64,000 nt of DNA. Source: DT-110 sp030148525 (GTDB lineage: Bacteria > Bacteroidota > Bacteroidia > Chitinophagales > Saprospiraceae). The first letter of the stretch is position 1; every line of letters starts with the position of its first letter. Location of the stretch: the NCBI GenBank assembly GCA_965227445.1, contig OZ245751.1:2542001-2606000 (forward strand). The letters run 5' to 3'. This document shows positions 17,341-24,243 of the stretch, piece by piece. The position numbers and the translations under genes are program-made. The notes under the pieces were generated by a model. The model ran no database searches. It was given only the letters and a program-made list of their open reading frames with translations, and was not told the DNA's origin.

Positions 17341-17439
17341 GCCAAAATAAGGGTAGGGCAAAAAACCAGGACCTTGTACCTTCTAAAATCCTAATACTCA
17401 ACACCTACTACAAAATACCAATTTTTTTTCGCAAAAATG

Positions 17440-17472
17440 TTTGCATAATACTTTAGAAGGGTCTTATATTTG
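17440..17472 (+). promoter_or_regulatory. Bacteroidota-type promoter for tRNA-Gly
   Basis: TTTG (17440-17443), 21 bases, TATATTTG (17465-17472). This is a full match to the -33/-7 consensus TTTG / TAnnTTTG known for Bacteroidota primary sigma. It precedes the tRNA by about 40 bases and may also drive rpsU. Confidence 0.75.
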
Positions 17473-17511
17473 CATCCGCGTTCGACAGAGATCGCACAAA
17501 ACAAATAACAA

Positions 17512-17587
17512 GCGGATGTAGCTCAGCTGGTAGAGCGCAACCTTGCCAAGGTTGAGGTCGCGGGTTCGAATCTCGTCATCCGCTCCA
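17512..17587 (+). tRNA. tRNA-Gly (anticodon GCC)
   Basis: Acceptor stem GCGGATG / CATCCGC (7 bp), D arm TAGCTCAGCTGGTAGAGC, anticodon stem CAACC/GGTTG with loop TTGCCAA (anticodon GCC), and T arm with GGTTCGAATC. The discriminator is T, as usual for tRNA-Gly, and the CCA end is encoded (17585-17587). rpsU starts 53 bases downstream. Confidence 0.97.
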
Positions 17588-17640
17588 TTTCATTGTGAAC
17601 CGGAGCGTAAAAATATTGCTCCACAACTACCCATCGGCTT

Positions 17641-17835
17641 ATGTTGATCATCGATGTTAAAGATGGTGAAAACATCGATCGTGCGTTGAAGCGTTACAAG
17701 CGCAAATACCGCGATACAAAAATTATGCAGGAAATTCGCAAGCGCCGCGAGTACAAGAAACCCTCGGTAAATCGTCGCAACGAAATCCTCAAAGCACAGT
17801 ACAAGAACGAAAAATTGCGCACGTTCGGTAATTAA
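17641..17835 (+). CDS. rpsU: 30S ribosomal protein S21
   Basis: 64 residues, typical length, with the S21 pattern: MLIIDVKDGENIDRALKRYK, then basic helices (RELKRREYKKPS-type: here RKRREYKKPSVNRRNE). It sits on the 30S platform near the anti-Shine-Dalgarno region. In Bacteroidota, S21 helps occlude that region (published knowledge), which fits the scarce SD sequences here. It follows the tRNA-Gly gene closely and is followed by a strong terminator at 17864-17890, so tRNA and rpsU probably form one unit. Confidence 0.96.
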   Translation: MLIIDVKDGENIDRALKRYKRKYRDTKIMQEIRKRREYKKPSVNRRNEILKAQYKNEKLRTFGN

Positions 17836-17863
17836 TCGGACGTCACATACGATATAATCAAGG

Positions 17864-17890
17864 AAAAGCCTGCACTCGCAGGCTTTTTTT
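17864..17890 (+). terminator. Rho-independent terminator after rpsU
   Basis: Stem AAGCCTGC / GCAGGCTT with loop ACTC, followed by a run of Ts. Confidence 0.92.
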
Positions 17891-17956
17891 GTTGCCAGCA
17901 TCCCATAAGCTGGCAAAACAAACTGACATAATGTCACATGGGACCAAAAAAACAGC

Positions 17957-17964
17957 TATCTTTG
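17957..17964 (+). promoter_or_regulatory. Putative -7 element of miaB
   Basis: TATCTTTG matches TAnnTTTG, 59 bases before the miaB ATG. I see no TTTG at the expected -33 position, so only the -7 half is supported. Confidence 0.45.
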
Positions 17965-18023
17965 GCCCCGTTATCGACCCAAGTGGTCGGTACCATTGAT
18001 TTGACCGAGAATGAATACGTGAT

Positions 18024-19457
18024 ATGGCTATGTACGACGATAATCCGACACTAACTAATCTGGATCGCACCATCGACGAACAGAAGCAGGGAGAGGTTTT
18101 TTTTCGCGAAAGCGAAGCCGGTGACAAAAAGTTCTACATTGAGAGTTACGGCTGCCAAATGAATTTTAGCGACAGCGAAATTGTCGCATCCATTCTGTCG
18201 GATGTAGGTTTTGCATCTACCCGCAACATAGAAGAATCCGACCTGATCCTGATCAATACCTGCTCGATCCGTGAAAAAGCGGAAGAAACCGTTCGCAAGC
18301 GACTTCGGATTTTCGATAAGGTCAAAGAGCAACGCCCAGGCACCCTGGTTGGGGTCCTTGGCTGTATGGCCGAGCGACTGAAAACCAAGTTCCTGGAAGA
18401 GGAAAAGCTGGTCGACATGGTAGTTGGCCCCGATGCCTACCGCGACCTGCCCAAGCTGGTCGCCAATGCCCAGGATGGTGATAAGGGAGTTAATGTTTTC
18501 CTGAGCCGGGAAGAGACCTATGCCGACATCAGTCCCATGCGGCTCGATAGCAACGGCGTCTCGGCCTTTATTTCCATTATGCGGGGCTGCGACAATATGT
18601 GCAGCTTTTGTGTAGTTCCCTTTACCCGTGGGCGCGAGCGCAGTCGCGATGCCTTCAGTATTGTAGCTGAAGCTACCGAGTTGTATGAGCGCGGATACCG
18701 GGAAGTGACCCTGCTGGGCCAAAATGTCGACAGCTATAAATGGGAAAACCCGGAAAACGGCCAGAAAGTCAGTTTTGCTAAGCTCCTCGAAATGGTAGCG
18801 AAGGTACATCCTGATCTGCGGGTGCGTTTTTCTACCTCCCATCCCAAGGATATGACCGACGAAGTGCTGCACACCATGGCCGCCTACGAGAATATTTGCA
18901 ACTACATCCACCTGCCCGTACAGTCTGGTAACAGCCGGGTACTCGACCTGATGAACCGGACCTACACCCGCGAATGGTATATTGACCGTATCGAAGCTAT
19001 TCGCCGGATCATTCCCGACTGTGCCGTGAGTTCCGATATTATTGCCGGCTTTTGTACCGAAACTGAACAAGAGCATCAGGATACCCTAAGCATCATGGAA
19101 TACTCGGACTATAGTATGTCCTATATGTTCTTTTACTCTGAGCGTCCTGGTACTTTAGCTGCCCGCAAGTACGAAGATGATATTCCATTAGAGGTGAAAA
19201 AACGCCGATTGCAGGAAATTATCCGTTTACAGCAACAGATCTCATTTCAGCATAACCAACGGGATATTGGTAAGCGATTCAAAGTGCTCATCGAAGGAAA
19301 CAGTAAGCGCTCCGATCAGGACTTCTGCGGACGCAACTCACAGAATAAAATGATCGTGTTTCCGAAGAAGCCGGGTCTGCAAGCCGGTAATTACACCTGG
19401 GTGGAGGTACACGATGCCACTTCCGCCACTCTGAAGGGTACCATCGTAGCCGATTAG
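18024..19457 (+). CDS. miaB: tRNA-2-methylthio-N6-dimethylallyladenosine synthase
   Basis: 477 residues. The N-terminal MTTase domain contributes Cys in SYGCQMNFSDSE, NTCSIREKAEE and LGCMAERLK (second Fe-S cluster). The radical SAM motif C-x3-C-x2-C is in RGCDNMCSFCVVPFTRGRERSR, about residues 189-196. A C-terminal TRAM domain follows (RFKVLIEGNSKRSDQDFCGRNSQNKMIVFP). It methylthiolates i6A37 of tRNAs reading UNN codons. The next gene, a sigma-54 activator, starts 39 bases later, and lptE follows, so these may be co-transcribed. Confidence 0.96.
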   Translation: MAMYDDNPTLTNLDRTIDEQKQGEVFFRESEAGDKKFYIESYGCQMNFSDSEIVASILSDVGFASTRNIEESDLILINTCSIREKAEETVRKRLRIFDKVKEQRPGTLVGVLGCMAERLKTKFLEEEKLVDMVVGPDAYRDLPKLVANAQDGDKGVNVFLSREETYADISPMRLDSNGVSAFISIMRGCDNMCSFCVVPFTRGRERSRDAFSIVAEATELYERGYREVTLLGQNVDSYKWENPENGQKVSFAKLLEMVAKVHPDLRVRFSTSHPKDMTDEVLHTMAAYENICNYIHLPVQSGNSRVLDLMNRTYTREWYIDRIEAIRRIIPDCAVSSDIIAGFCTETEQEHQDTLSIMEYSDYSMSYMFFYSERPGTLAARKYEDDIPLEVKKRRLQEIIRLQQQISFQHNQRDIGKRFKVLIEGNSKRSDQDFCGRNSQNKMIVFPKKPGLQAGNYTWVEVHDATSATLKGTIVAD

Positions 19458-19496
19458 GCCCGGTTGCCCCCATTTTTTTGATGAAAATCGCTGCCA

Positions 19497-20804
19497 ATGG
19501 CCACCTTACAAACCATCAAACAACGCTTCGGTATTGTCGGGCAATCGCCCCTCCTCCATCGCGCGCTGAGCACGGCCGAGCGGGTAGCGAATACCGATCT
19601 GAGCGTGTTGATCACTGGCGAGAGTGGCGTTGGTAAGGAGGTCTTTTCCAAGATCATCCACTCCCTGAGCCATCGCAAGCACAACAACTTCATTGCCATC
19701 AACTGCGGGGCCATACCCGAGGGAACCATTAACTCCGAATTATTCGGTCACGAGAAGGGAGCCTTTACGGGGGCAACTACCGACCGAAAGGGCTATTTCG
19801 AGACCTACGATGGCGGAACGGTTTTCCTGGACGAGATTGGAGAAATGCCCCTCGATACACAAGCCTATTTGCTACGGGTATTGGAATCCGGGGAGTATAT
19901 CCGGGTGGGCTCGAGCAAGGTCCAGCGGACAGATGTACGCATTATCGCCGCTACGAACGTCGACCTGAAAGAGCGCATCCAAAAAGGCAAATTCCGGGAA
20001 GATCTCTATTATCGGCTCAATACAGTTGCCATCACAGTGCCTCCCCTGCGGGAGCGCAAGGAGGATATCTTCATGCTCTTCCGCAAATTTACCGTAGATG
20101 TAGCCGAAAAGTACCACATCACCCCCGTTCGCCTGGATGACCGCGCCAAGTTACTCCTCGAGAATTACAATTGGCCTGGTAATATTCGGGAGCTAAAAAA
20201 CCTGGCGGAAAAGGTATCTATTCTATCCGAAGAAAGGGAGATATCGGCCGAGCAGTTGCTCGATATTTTTCCAACTATTAAGGATCGACACTTGCCGGCC
20301 CTTACGAAAAATGGCAAAGAAGATCAGGGACTACAAGAACGGGAGATACTCTACAAGTTGCTGTTCGATATGAAGAGTGACCTCAACGACCTGAAGTCCC
20401 TCATCTACGAACTCATCCGCGATAATGACTTGCAAGTGCCCGATAATAATACGCTGAAAACACTGACCGGACCGGTCTTGGAGCGGGATCTGCCCTCGCG
20501 TTCCAATGAAAGCAGGTCGAACTATCCCGGCTACACCTACGACCACGAAGAGGACGAAGAATACGAGGAGGAAAGGACCGAGGAGGACCTGCGCCCCATG
20601 ATCATCCGCGAAGAAGGACGCGACCAGGATGAGTACGGAAGCGTAGAAATCATCGACGAAAACTTATCCCTGGAATACCACGAAAAGAACCTGATCGAGA
20701 AAGCCCTGAAAAAGCACAACGGCCGCCGCAAAGACGCCGCCGAAGACCTCGGCATCAGCGAGCGAACCTTGTATCGGAAGATCAAACAATACAACCTTCA
20801 ATGA
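19497..20804 (+). CDS. Sigma-54 interacting transcriptional regulator (Fis-type HTH)
   Basis: 435 residues and no N-terminal receiver, GAF or PAS domain. It starts almost directly with the AAA+ module: Walker A GESGVGKE (about residues 41-48), the sigma-54 contact loop GAFTGA (about 88-93), Walker B GGTVFLDEIGEM, and the NWPGNIREL segment. A linker with a very acidic patch (HEEDEEYEEERTEEDLRP) precedes a C-terminal Fis-like helix-turn-helix (EKALKKHNGRRKDAAEDLGISERTLYRKIKQYNL). It should activate sigma-54 promoters. With no sensor domain, its signal is unknown. The position between miaB and lptE recurs in Bacteroidota (my recollection). Confidence 0.93.
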   Translation: MATLQTIKQRFGIVGQSPLLHRALSTAERVANTDLSVLITGESGVGKEVFSKIIHSLSHRKHNNFIAINCGAIPEGTINSELFGHEKGAFTGATTDRKGYFETYDGGTVFLDEIGEMPLDTQAYLLRVLESGEYIRVGSSKVQRTDVRIIAATNVDLKERIQKGKFREDLYYRLNTVAITVPPLRERKEDIFMLFRKFTVDVAEKYHITPVRLDDRAKLLLENYNWPGNIRELKNLAEKVSILSEEREISAEQLLDIFPTIKDRHLPALTKNGKEDQGLQEREILYKLLFDMKSDLNDLKSLIYELIRDNDLQVPDNNTLKTLTGPVLERDLPSRSNESRSNYPGYTYDHEEDEEYEEERTEEDLRPMIIREEGRDQDEYGSVEIIDENLSLEYHEKNLIEKALKKHNGRRKDAAEDLGISERTLYRKIKQYNLQ

Positions 20805-20805
20805 T

Positions 20806-20889
20806 AGGTATGAAGTTTGAGGTGTGAGGTATTAGGTTAGGTTCCAGGTTACCTCAAACCCCAAACCTCAAACCTCAAACCTCAAACCT
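20806..20889. repeat. Foldback heptamer array, AGGTNTG / CAAACCT, 12 units
   Basis: AGGTATG, AAGTTTG, AGGTGTG, AGGTATT, AGGTTAG, GTTCCAG, GTTACCT, CAAACCC, then CAAACCT four times. The first half is the reverse complement of the second. It starts two bases after the sigma-54 activator's stop codon and ends 7 bases before the lptE ATG. Confidence 0.93.
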
Positions 20890-20896
20890 GATTTTA

Positions 20897-21385
20897 ATGC
20901 GTTACATCCTAATATTTGGCATTTTCTTCTTGTTTTCCGGATGCTACTCCTTCCGCTCGGCCTCGATTGATCCGAGTATACAGACATATTTCATTCATTC
21001 CTTTGAAAATAATGCCGTGGATGCCCTTCCGGGCCTGGAACAGCGTCTGACCGGTGACTTACAGGACAAGATCCGGCTGAACTCCCGCTTACAATATAAC
21101 GAACAGGATCCCGATATTGAATTCAAAGGCACGCTGGCCGGATACCAGATTACTGCCGAAGCTCCTTCGACGGGAGAACGGGTGGCCATTAACCGCCTTA
21201 CGATAACCCTTGCCATTGAATACATCGATAACGTTACCGATGCCGAGCCCTGGCGACGCAATTTCTCCTTCTTCTTCGACTACCCTTCCGGTACTGACTT
21301 CTCCAGTGTAGAGGAAGAGGCTATCAGCACCATCTCCGACCAGCTGATGGAGGATATTTTTAATGCGGCCTTTAGTAATTGGTAG
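20897..21385 (+). CDS. lptE: LptE-family lipoprotein (LPS assembly)
   Basis: 162 residues. The lipoprotein signal LIFGIFFLFSGC gives a lipidated Cys16. The body fits the Bacteroidota LptE family: YSFRSASIDPSIQTYFIHSFEN, LEQRLTGDLQDKIRLNSRLQ, and a C-terminal EEAISTISDQLMEDIFNAAFSNW helix. LptE plugs the LptD outer-membrane barrel in lipopolysaccharide insertion. Its start is separated from the sigma-54 activator only by the foldback array at 20806-20889. A second array begins 5 bases after its stop. Assignment rests on pattern, and sequence identity within this family is low. Confidence 0.8.
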   Translation: MRYILIFGIFFLFSGCYSFRSASIDPSIQTYFIHSFENNAVDALPGLEQRLTGDLQDKIRLNSRLQYNEQDPDIEFKGTLAGYQITAEAPSTGERVAINRLTITLAIEYIDNVTDAEPWRRNFSFFFDYPSGTDFSSVEEEAISTISDQLMEDIFNAAFSNW

Positions 21386-21390
21386 AAACC

Positions 21391-21508
21391 AGGTTTGAGG
21401 TTTGAGGTGTGAGGTGTTCAATGATTTTGAATGTTTAATTTTTAGTTTTTAATTCCGGCAAAGCGTTAGCCGAATTAAAAATTAAACACTAAAAATTATC
21501 CATTACTT
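21391..21508. repeat. Heptamer array changing from AGGTTTG to ATTAAAA families, foldback
   Basis: AGGTTTG, AGGTTTG, AGGTGTG, AGGTGTT, CAATGAT, TTTGAAT, GTTTAAT, TTTTAGT, TTTTAAT (21391-21453) in one unbroken phase. A GC hairpin follows (TTAATTCCGGC / GCCGAATTAA), then ATTAAAA, ATTAAAC, ACTAAAA, ATTATCC, ATTACTT (21474-21508). It fills the gap between the convergent lptE and trmN6 genes. A near copy of the right half is at 38500-38527. Confidence 0.8.
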
Positions 21509-22242
21509 CACATATACAGGTAAAAGTCCTTCGTTAGCTCCACATATTCCTCCCGCCAATCATTGCGCTCCTCCTTTTGGATAATTAGTTTGTCGGTTTT
21601 GCAGGTCTTTGCTTCGCGCTCGAATTGCATGAGCAGGCGCTCCACGGGTTTATCCGCTTTGGGGTGTACTTCGGTGATCTGAGTGCAGTATAGCTGGTAG
21701 GTTTCGGCCAGTTCCCGGAATCGAAGACCTTCGATGAGTGGCAGGATCAGGCAAAAGCGGCCATCAGGCGACAATAAGCGACGTACTGAGGTGAGCAGAT
21801 CATTATGGGGCAATTTCACGGTATGGCGTACGCTGTTCCGCCCCTGGTTATCAGAAAAGGTTCCTCCGGTAAAAAAGGGCGGATTACTGACGATCAGATC
21901 AAATTGATCGGGCCATCGGCGCGTAAAATCCTGGATGGATTCCTGGTGTATATGCAGGCGATCTGACCAGGGAGCATGTGCTGCATTCTCCGTTGCCTGT
22001 TCACAGGCGATCTCGTCAATCTCGACGGCGTGGATCTGTGCCTCCGGCAATCGCTGTCCGAGCATGATGGCGATCAACCCCGTGCCAGTACCAATATCCA
22101 GGGCCGTATGTACCTTATCGGTATTGGCCCAGGCGCCCAGCAGCACTCCGTCGGTACCTACCTTCATAGAGCAGCGGTCCTGAGCAATGGCGAATTGTTT
22201 AAAACGAAAGGGTTCTTCTATTTTGGGTTTATTGGAAGGCAT
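21508..22242 (-). CDS. trmN6: tRNA1(Val) (adenine-37-N6)-methyltransferase-like
   Basis: 244 residues, cytoplasmic. It is a Rossmann methyltransferase with the SAM motif ALDIGTGTGLIAIMLGQRLP, an acidic residue at the end of strand 2 (HAVEIDEIACEQA), and the N-P-P-F motif of N6-adenine enzymes (DLIVSNPPFFTGG). The N-terminal FRFKQFAIAQDRCSMKVGTDGVLLGAW segment is typical of the TrmN6/YfiC family, which methylates A37 of tRNA-Val. It is divergent from the PIF1-like helicase, with about 110 bases between the start codons. The 3' end lies at the edge of a heptamer array. Confidence 0.9.
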   Translation of the reverse strand: MPSNKPKIEEPFRFKQFAIAQDRCSMKVGTDGVLLGAWANTDKVHTALDIGTGTGLIAIMLGQRLPEAQIHAVEIDEIACEQATENAAHAPWSDRLHIHQESIQDFTRRWPDQFDLIVSNPPFFTGGTFSDNQGRNSVRHTVKLPHNDLLTSVRRLLSPDGRFCLILPLIEGLRFRELAETYQLYCTQITEVHPKADKPVERLLMQFEREAKTCKTDKLIIQKEERNDWREEYVELTKDFYLYM

Positions 22243-22353
22243 ACTCTATAGATAGAATGTTTAAGCGGTATAACGCCGATACGCAGGGCTTGTTGCAAAT
22301 TGGCCGGTAATCCAATCAATTGTAAACGTATATAATTTCGTACTTTCCGTTCC

Positions 22354-23646
22354 ATGAAGCAGGAACCCTTTCAGTTGAGCCGTGATTTTGAATATGCCCT
22401 CGATCAAATGGAAAAAGGGCACAAAAACCTGTTTATTACCGGTCGGGCGGGCACCGGTAAATCTACACTACTCCAACTATTCCGCCGAACCACACGCAAG
22501 AAAATGGTGGTCCTGGCACCGACCGGTATTGCCGCGCTTAATGTGCGAGGACAAACCATCCACTCGTTTTTTGGTTTTCCTCCGCGTCCTTTGGCGCGGG
22601 CCGATATCAAAAAACGGCGCAACCGCAAGTTGTACCAGAATATGGAAATCCTGGTCATCGACGAAATTTCCATGGTCCGCGCCGATATGATCGACAATAT
22701 CGATTACTTCCTGCGCCTGAACCGGGAGAATCCCCTACCCTTTGGCGGCGTTCAGGTATTATTTTTCGGAGACTTATTCCAACTACCGCCGGTGGTCGCT
22801 TCCGAAGCAGAGGTGATGCTCATCCAATCTCAATACGATTCGCCCTACTTCTTTTCTGCTCAAGTATTCCAGGAGGAGTTTTCCATGGAAATGGTGGAAC
22901 TACAACAAGTATACCGCCAGGAAAGCCGCTTATTTCTTCGTCTGCTCGAGGCCGTCCGACTCAATCGCATGGATTACGATGATCTGGAGGAACTCAACCA
23001 GCGACACATGTCGGAATTTGAGCCCGAAGATTTCTATATCACCCTCACTGCCCGGAACGCTACGGCCGACGGTATTAACCAACGGGAACTGAAACGCCTG
23101 CCACACGTGGAAGAAACCTACCTCGCCAAGGTGACCGGCAATTTCAAACCCAGCCTCTTCCCTACCGAGTCCGCCCTCAAACTCAAGGAAGATGCTCAGG
23201 TCATGTTTATCAAGAACGACCCTGACAAACGCTTCGTCAACGGTACCATAGGCAAGGTGTCCGAGCTGTCACCGGATGGCATTAAGGTGACCGTCCTGAA
23301 CTCCGAAGGCCAGGTGGAAGTGATCGACCTGGCCCCCATGGACTGGGAGATCCTCAAATACAAACCCAGTAATGAGGATCCCAATAAAATCGATACGGAA
23401 ACGGTAGGCACCTTTACCCAGTATCCGCTGAAACTCGCCTGGGCCGTTACCATCCACAAAGCCCAGGGAAAAACCTTCGACAAGGTGATCATCGATATGG
23501 GTCGCGGTGCCTTTGAGCACGGCCAGACTTATGTCGCCCTGAGCCGCTGCCGAACCCTGGAGGGCATTGTATTAAAGAAACCGCTTCAGCCCCGCGATGT
23601 AATGACCGATCCACGGATCGTGGAATTCTACGAACAACAGATATAG
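22354..23646 (+). CDS. PIF1-like / AAA helicase
   Basis: 430 residues, superfamily 1B. Walker A GRAGTGKST is at about residues 28-36. Then LAPTGIAALNVRGQTIHSFFGFP (motif Ia), Walker B region LVIDEISMVRADMIDNID, FGGVQVLFFGDLFQLPPV (motif III), and a C-terminal UvrD_C_2-type part: LAWAVTIHKAQGKTFDKVIIDMGRGAFEHGQTYVALSRCR. It resembles the small bacterial PIF1/RecD2-like helicases that unwind 5'-3', often with roles at G-quadruplex or stalled replication structures (family knowledge). There is no accessory N-terminal domain. A 5-unit heptamer array begins 3 bases after its stop. Confidence 0.88.
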   Translation: MKQEPFQLSRDFEYALDQMEKGHKNLFITGRAGTGKSTLLQLFRRTTRKKMVVLAPTGIAALNVRGQTIHSFFGFPPRPLARADIKKRRNRKLYQNMEILVIDEISMVRADMIDNIDYFLRLNRENPLPFGGVQVLFFGDLFQLPPVVASEAEVMLIQSQYDSPYFFSAQVFQEEFSMEMVELQQVYRQESRLFLRLLEAVRLNRMDYDDLEELNQRHMSEFEPEDFYITLTARNATADGINQRELKRLPHVEETYLAKVTGNFKPSLFPTESALKLKEDAQVMFIKNDPDKRFVNGTIGKVSELSPDGIKVTVLNSEGQVEVIDLAPMDWEILKYKPSNEDPNKIDTETVGTFTQYPLKLAWAVTIHKAQGKTFDKVIIDMGRGAFEHGQTYVALSRCRTLEGIVLKKPLQPRDVMTDPRIVEFYEQQI

Positions 23647-23648
23647 TC

Positions 23649-23683
23649 AGGTGTGAGGTGTGAGGTTTGGGGTAAGAGGTAAA
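23649..23683. repeat. Heptamer array, AGGTGTG family, 5 units
   Basis: AGGTGTG, AGGTGTG, AGGTTTG, GGGTAAG, AGGTAAA, starting three bases after the helicase stop codon. Confidence 0.82.
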
Positions 23684-24050
23684 TCGGAAATTACTCGGCC
23701 TACTCCGTGAAACGCTGTGTAACTCCATGGTTATTTGGCGTAGAGACTGGAAGGGAACGGAGGGACTACAGCGACTTAAGGGATTTGCCCGAGCCGGGTT
23801 ATCTCGTTGTGCTTGATTGCTGTATCTCTGCTCTTTCCTGCGTGGAGCGTGGCCCTCCTTCGTCCGTACGGACTTCGGGGGGCGGACCGGGAGAGAACGA
23901 GGTGACGGTTACTGACTTCACTCCCACCGCTAAAGCGGGTGGGCTTAAACGGCCGACTACAAGCTACCAAACTTCCCAAAAAACACTTATCTTTTAAGAT
24001 TGAAATATTATTGGGCGATCCACCCGCCTTTCATCGTAAAATAGCGACTT
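23684..24050. other. Intergenic stretch with a dispersed-element copy, no gene
   Basis: Most of it is the dispersed element (23736-23950). A TATCTTTT box is at 23988-23995. The frame 23707-23997 is a repeat artefact. Confidence 0.6.
23736..23950 (+). repeat. Dispersed element copy (about 215 bases)
   Basis: Contains the GCGACTTAAGGG core, a very short GCGTGGA heptamer remnant, palindrome GTCCGTACGGAC (23862-23873) and the REP-like hairpin CCCACCGC / GCGGGTGGG (23923-23943), ending in CTTAAAC. Same order as the copies at 48651-49220 and 62376-62597. Confidence 0.85.
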
Positions 24051-24185
24051 ATGGCAAAAGGAAAACGAAAAGCGCGCCAGGCGGCCCGCGAACGTAAAGA
24101 AGCCAAACGCGTCATGACCATTACCGTGGTTTCAACCGTTGTACTTATTGTACTCCTGTACATCATGTATACGAACGCTACGTAA
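24051..24185 (+). CDS. Small membrane protein, 44 residues
   Basis: The ATG at 24051 opens a 44-residue frame, followed by TAA at 24183-24185. The first 20 residues are very basic (MAKGKRKARQAARERKEAKR). Residues ~22-41 are one hydrophobic helix (VMTITVVSTVVLIVLLYIMY). This suggests a single-pass inner-membrane protein with a cytoplasmic positive N-terminus. A TATCTTTT box lies ~55 bases upstream and a clear terminator follows at 24208-24243, so it looks like a complete small transcription unit. I do not recognise the family. Confidence 0.6.
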   Translation: MAKGKRKARQAARERKEAKRVMTITVVSTVVLIVLLYIMYTNAT

Positions 24186-24207
24186 ACAACTCAAACCTAT
24201 CCGTCCA

Positions 24208-24243
24208 AAAAGTCATGGTTACACCTTGTAGCCATGACTTTAT
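24208..24243. terminator. Terminator between convergent genes
   Basis: Stem AAAGTCATGG(T)TAC / GTAGCCATGACTTT, preceded by As and followed by TTTATTATT, so it could work in both directions for the small membrane protein and the GT-C-like gene. Confidence 0.75.

Larger units (their letters stand above)
16841..17439. other. Intergenic stretch filled by repeats, no gene
   Basis: Contains a 4-unit heptamer array (16914-16941), a TTTC-loop hairpin (16957-16972), two reverse-oriented partial copies of the dispersed element (16973-17340) and a 7-unit array (17179-17227). Small frames across it (for example 16927-17163, 17214-17456) are repeat artefacts. Confidence 0.65.
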
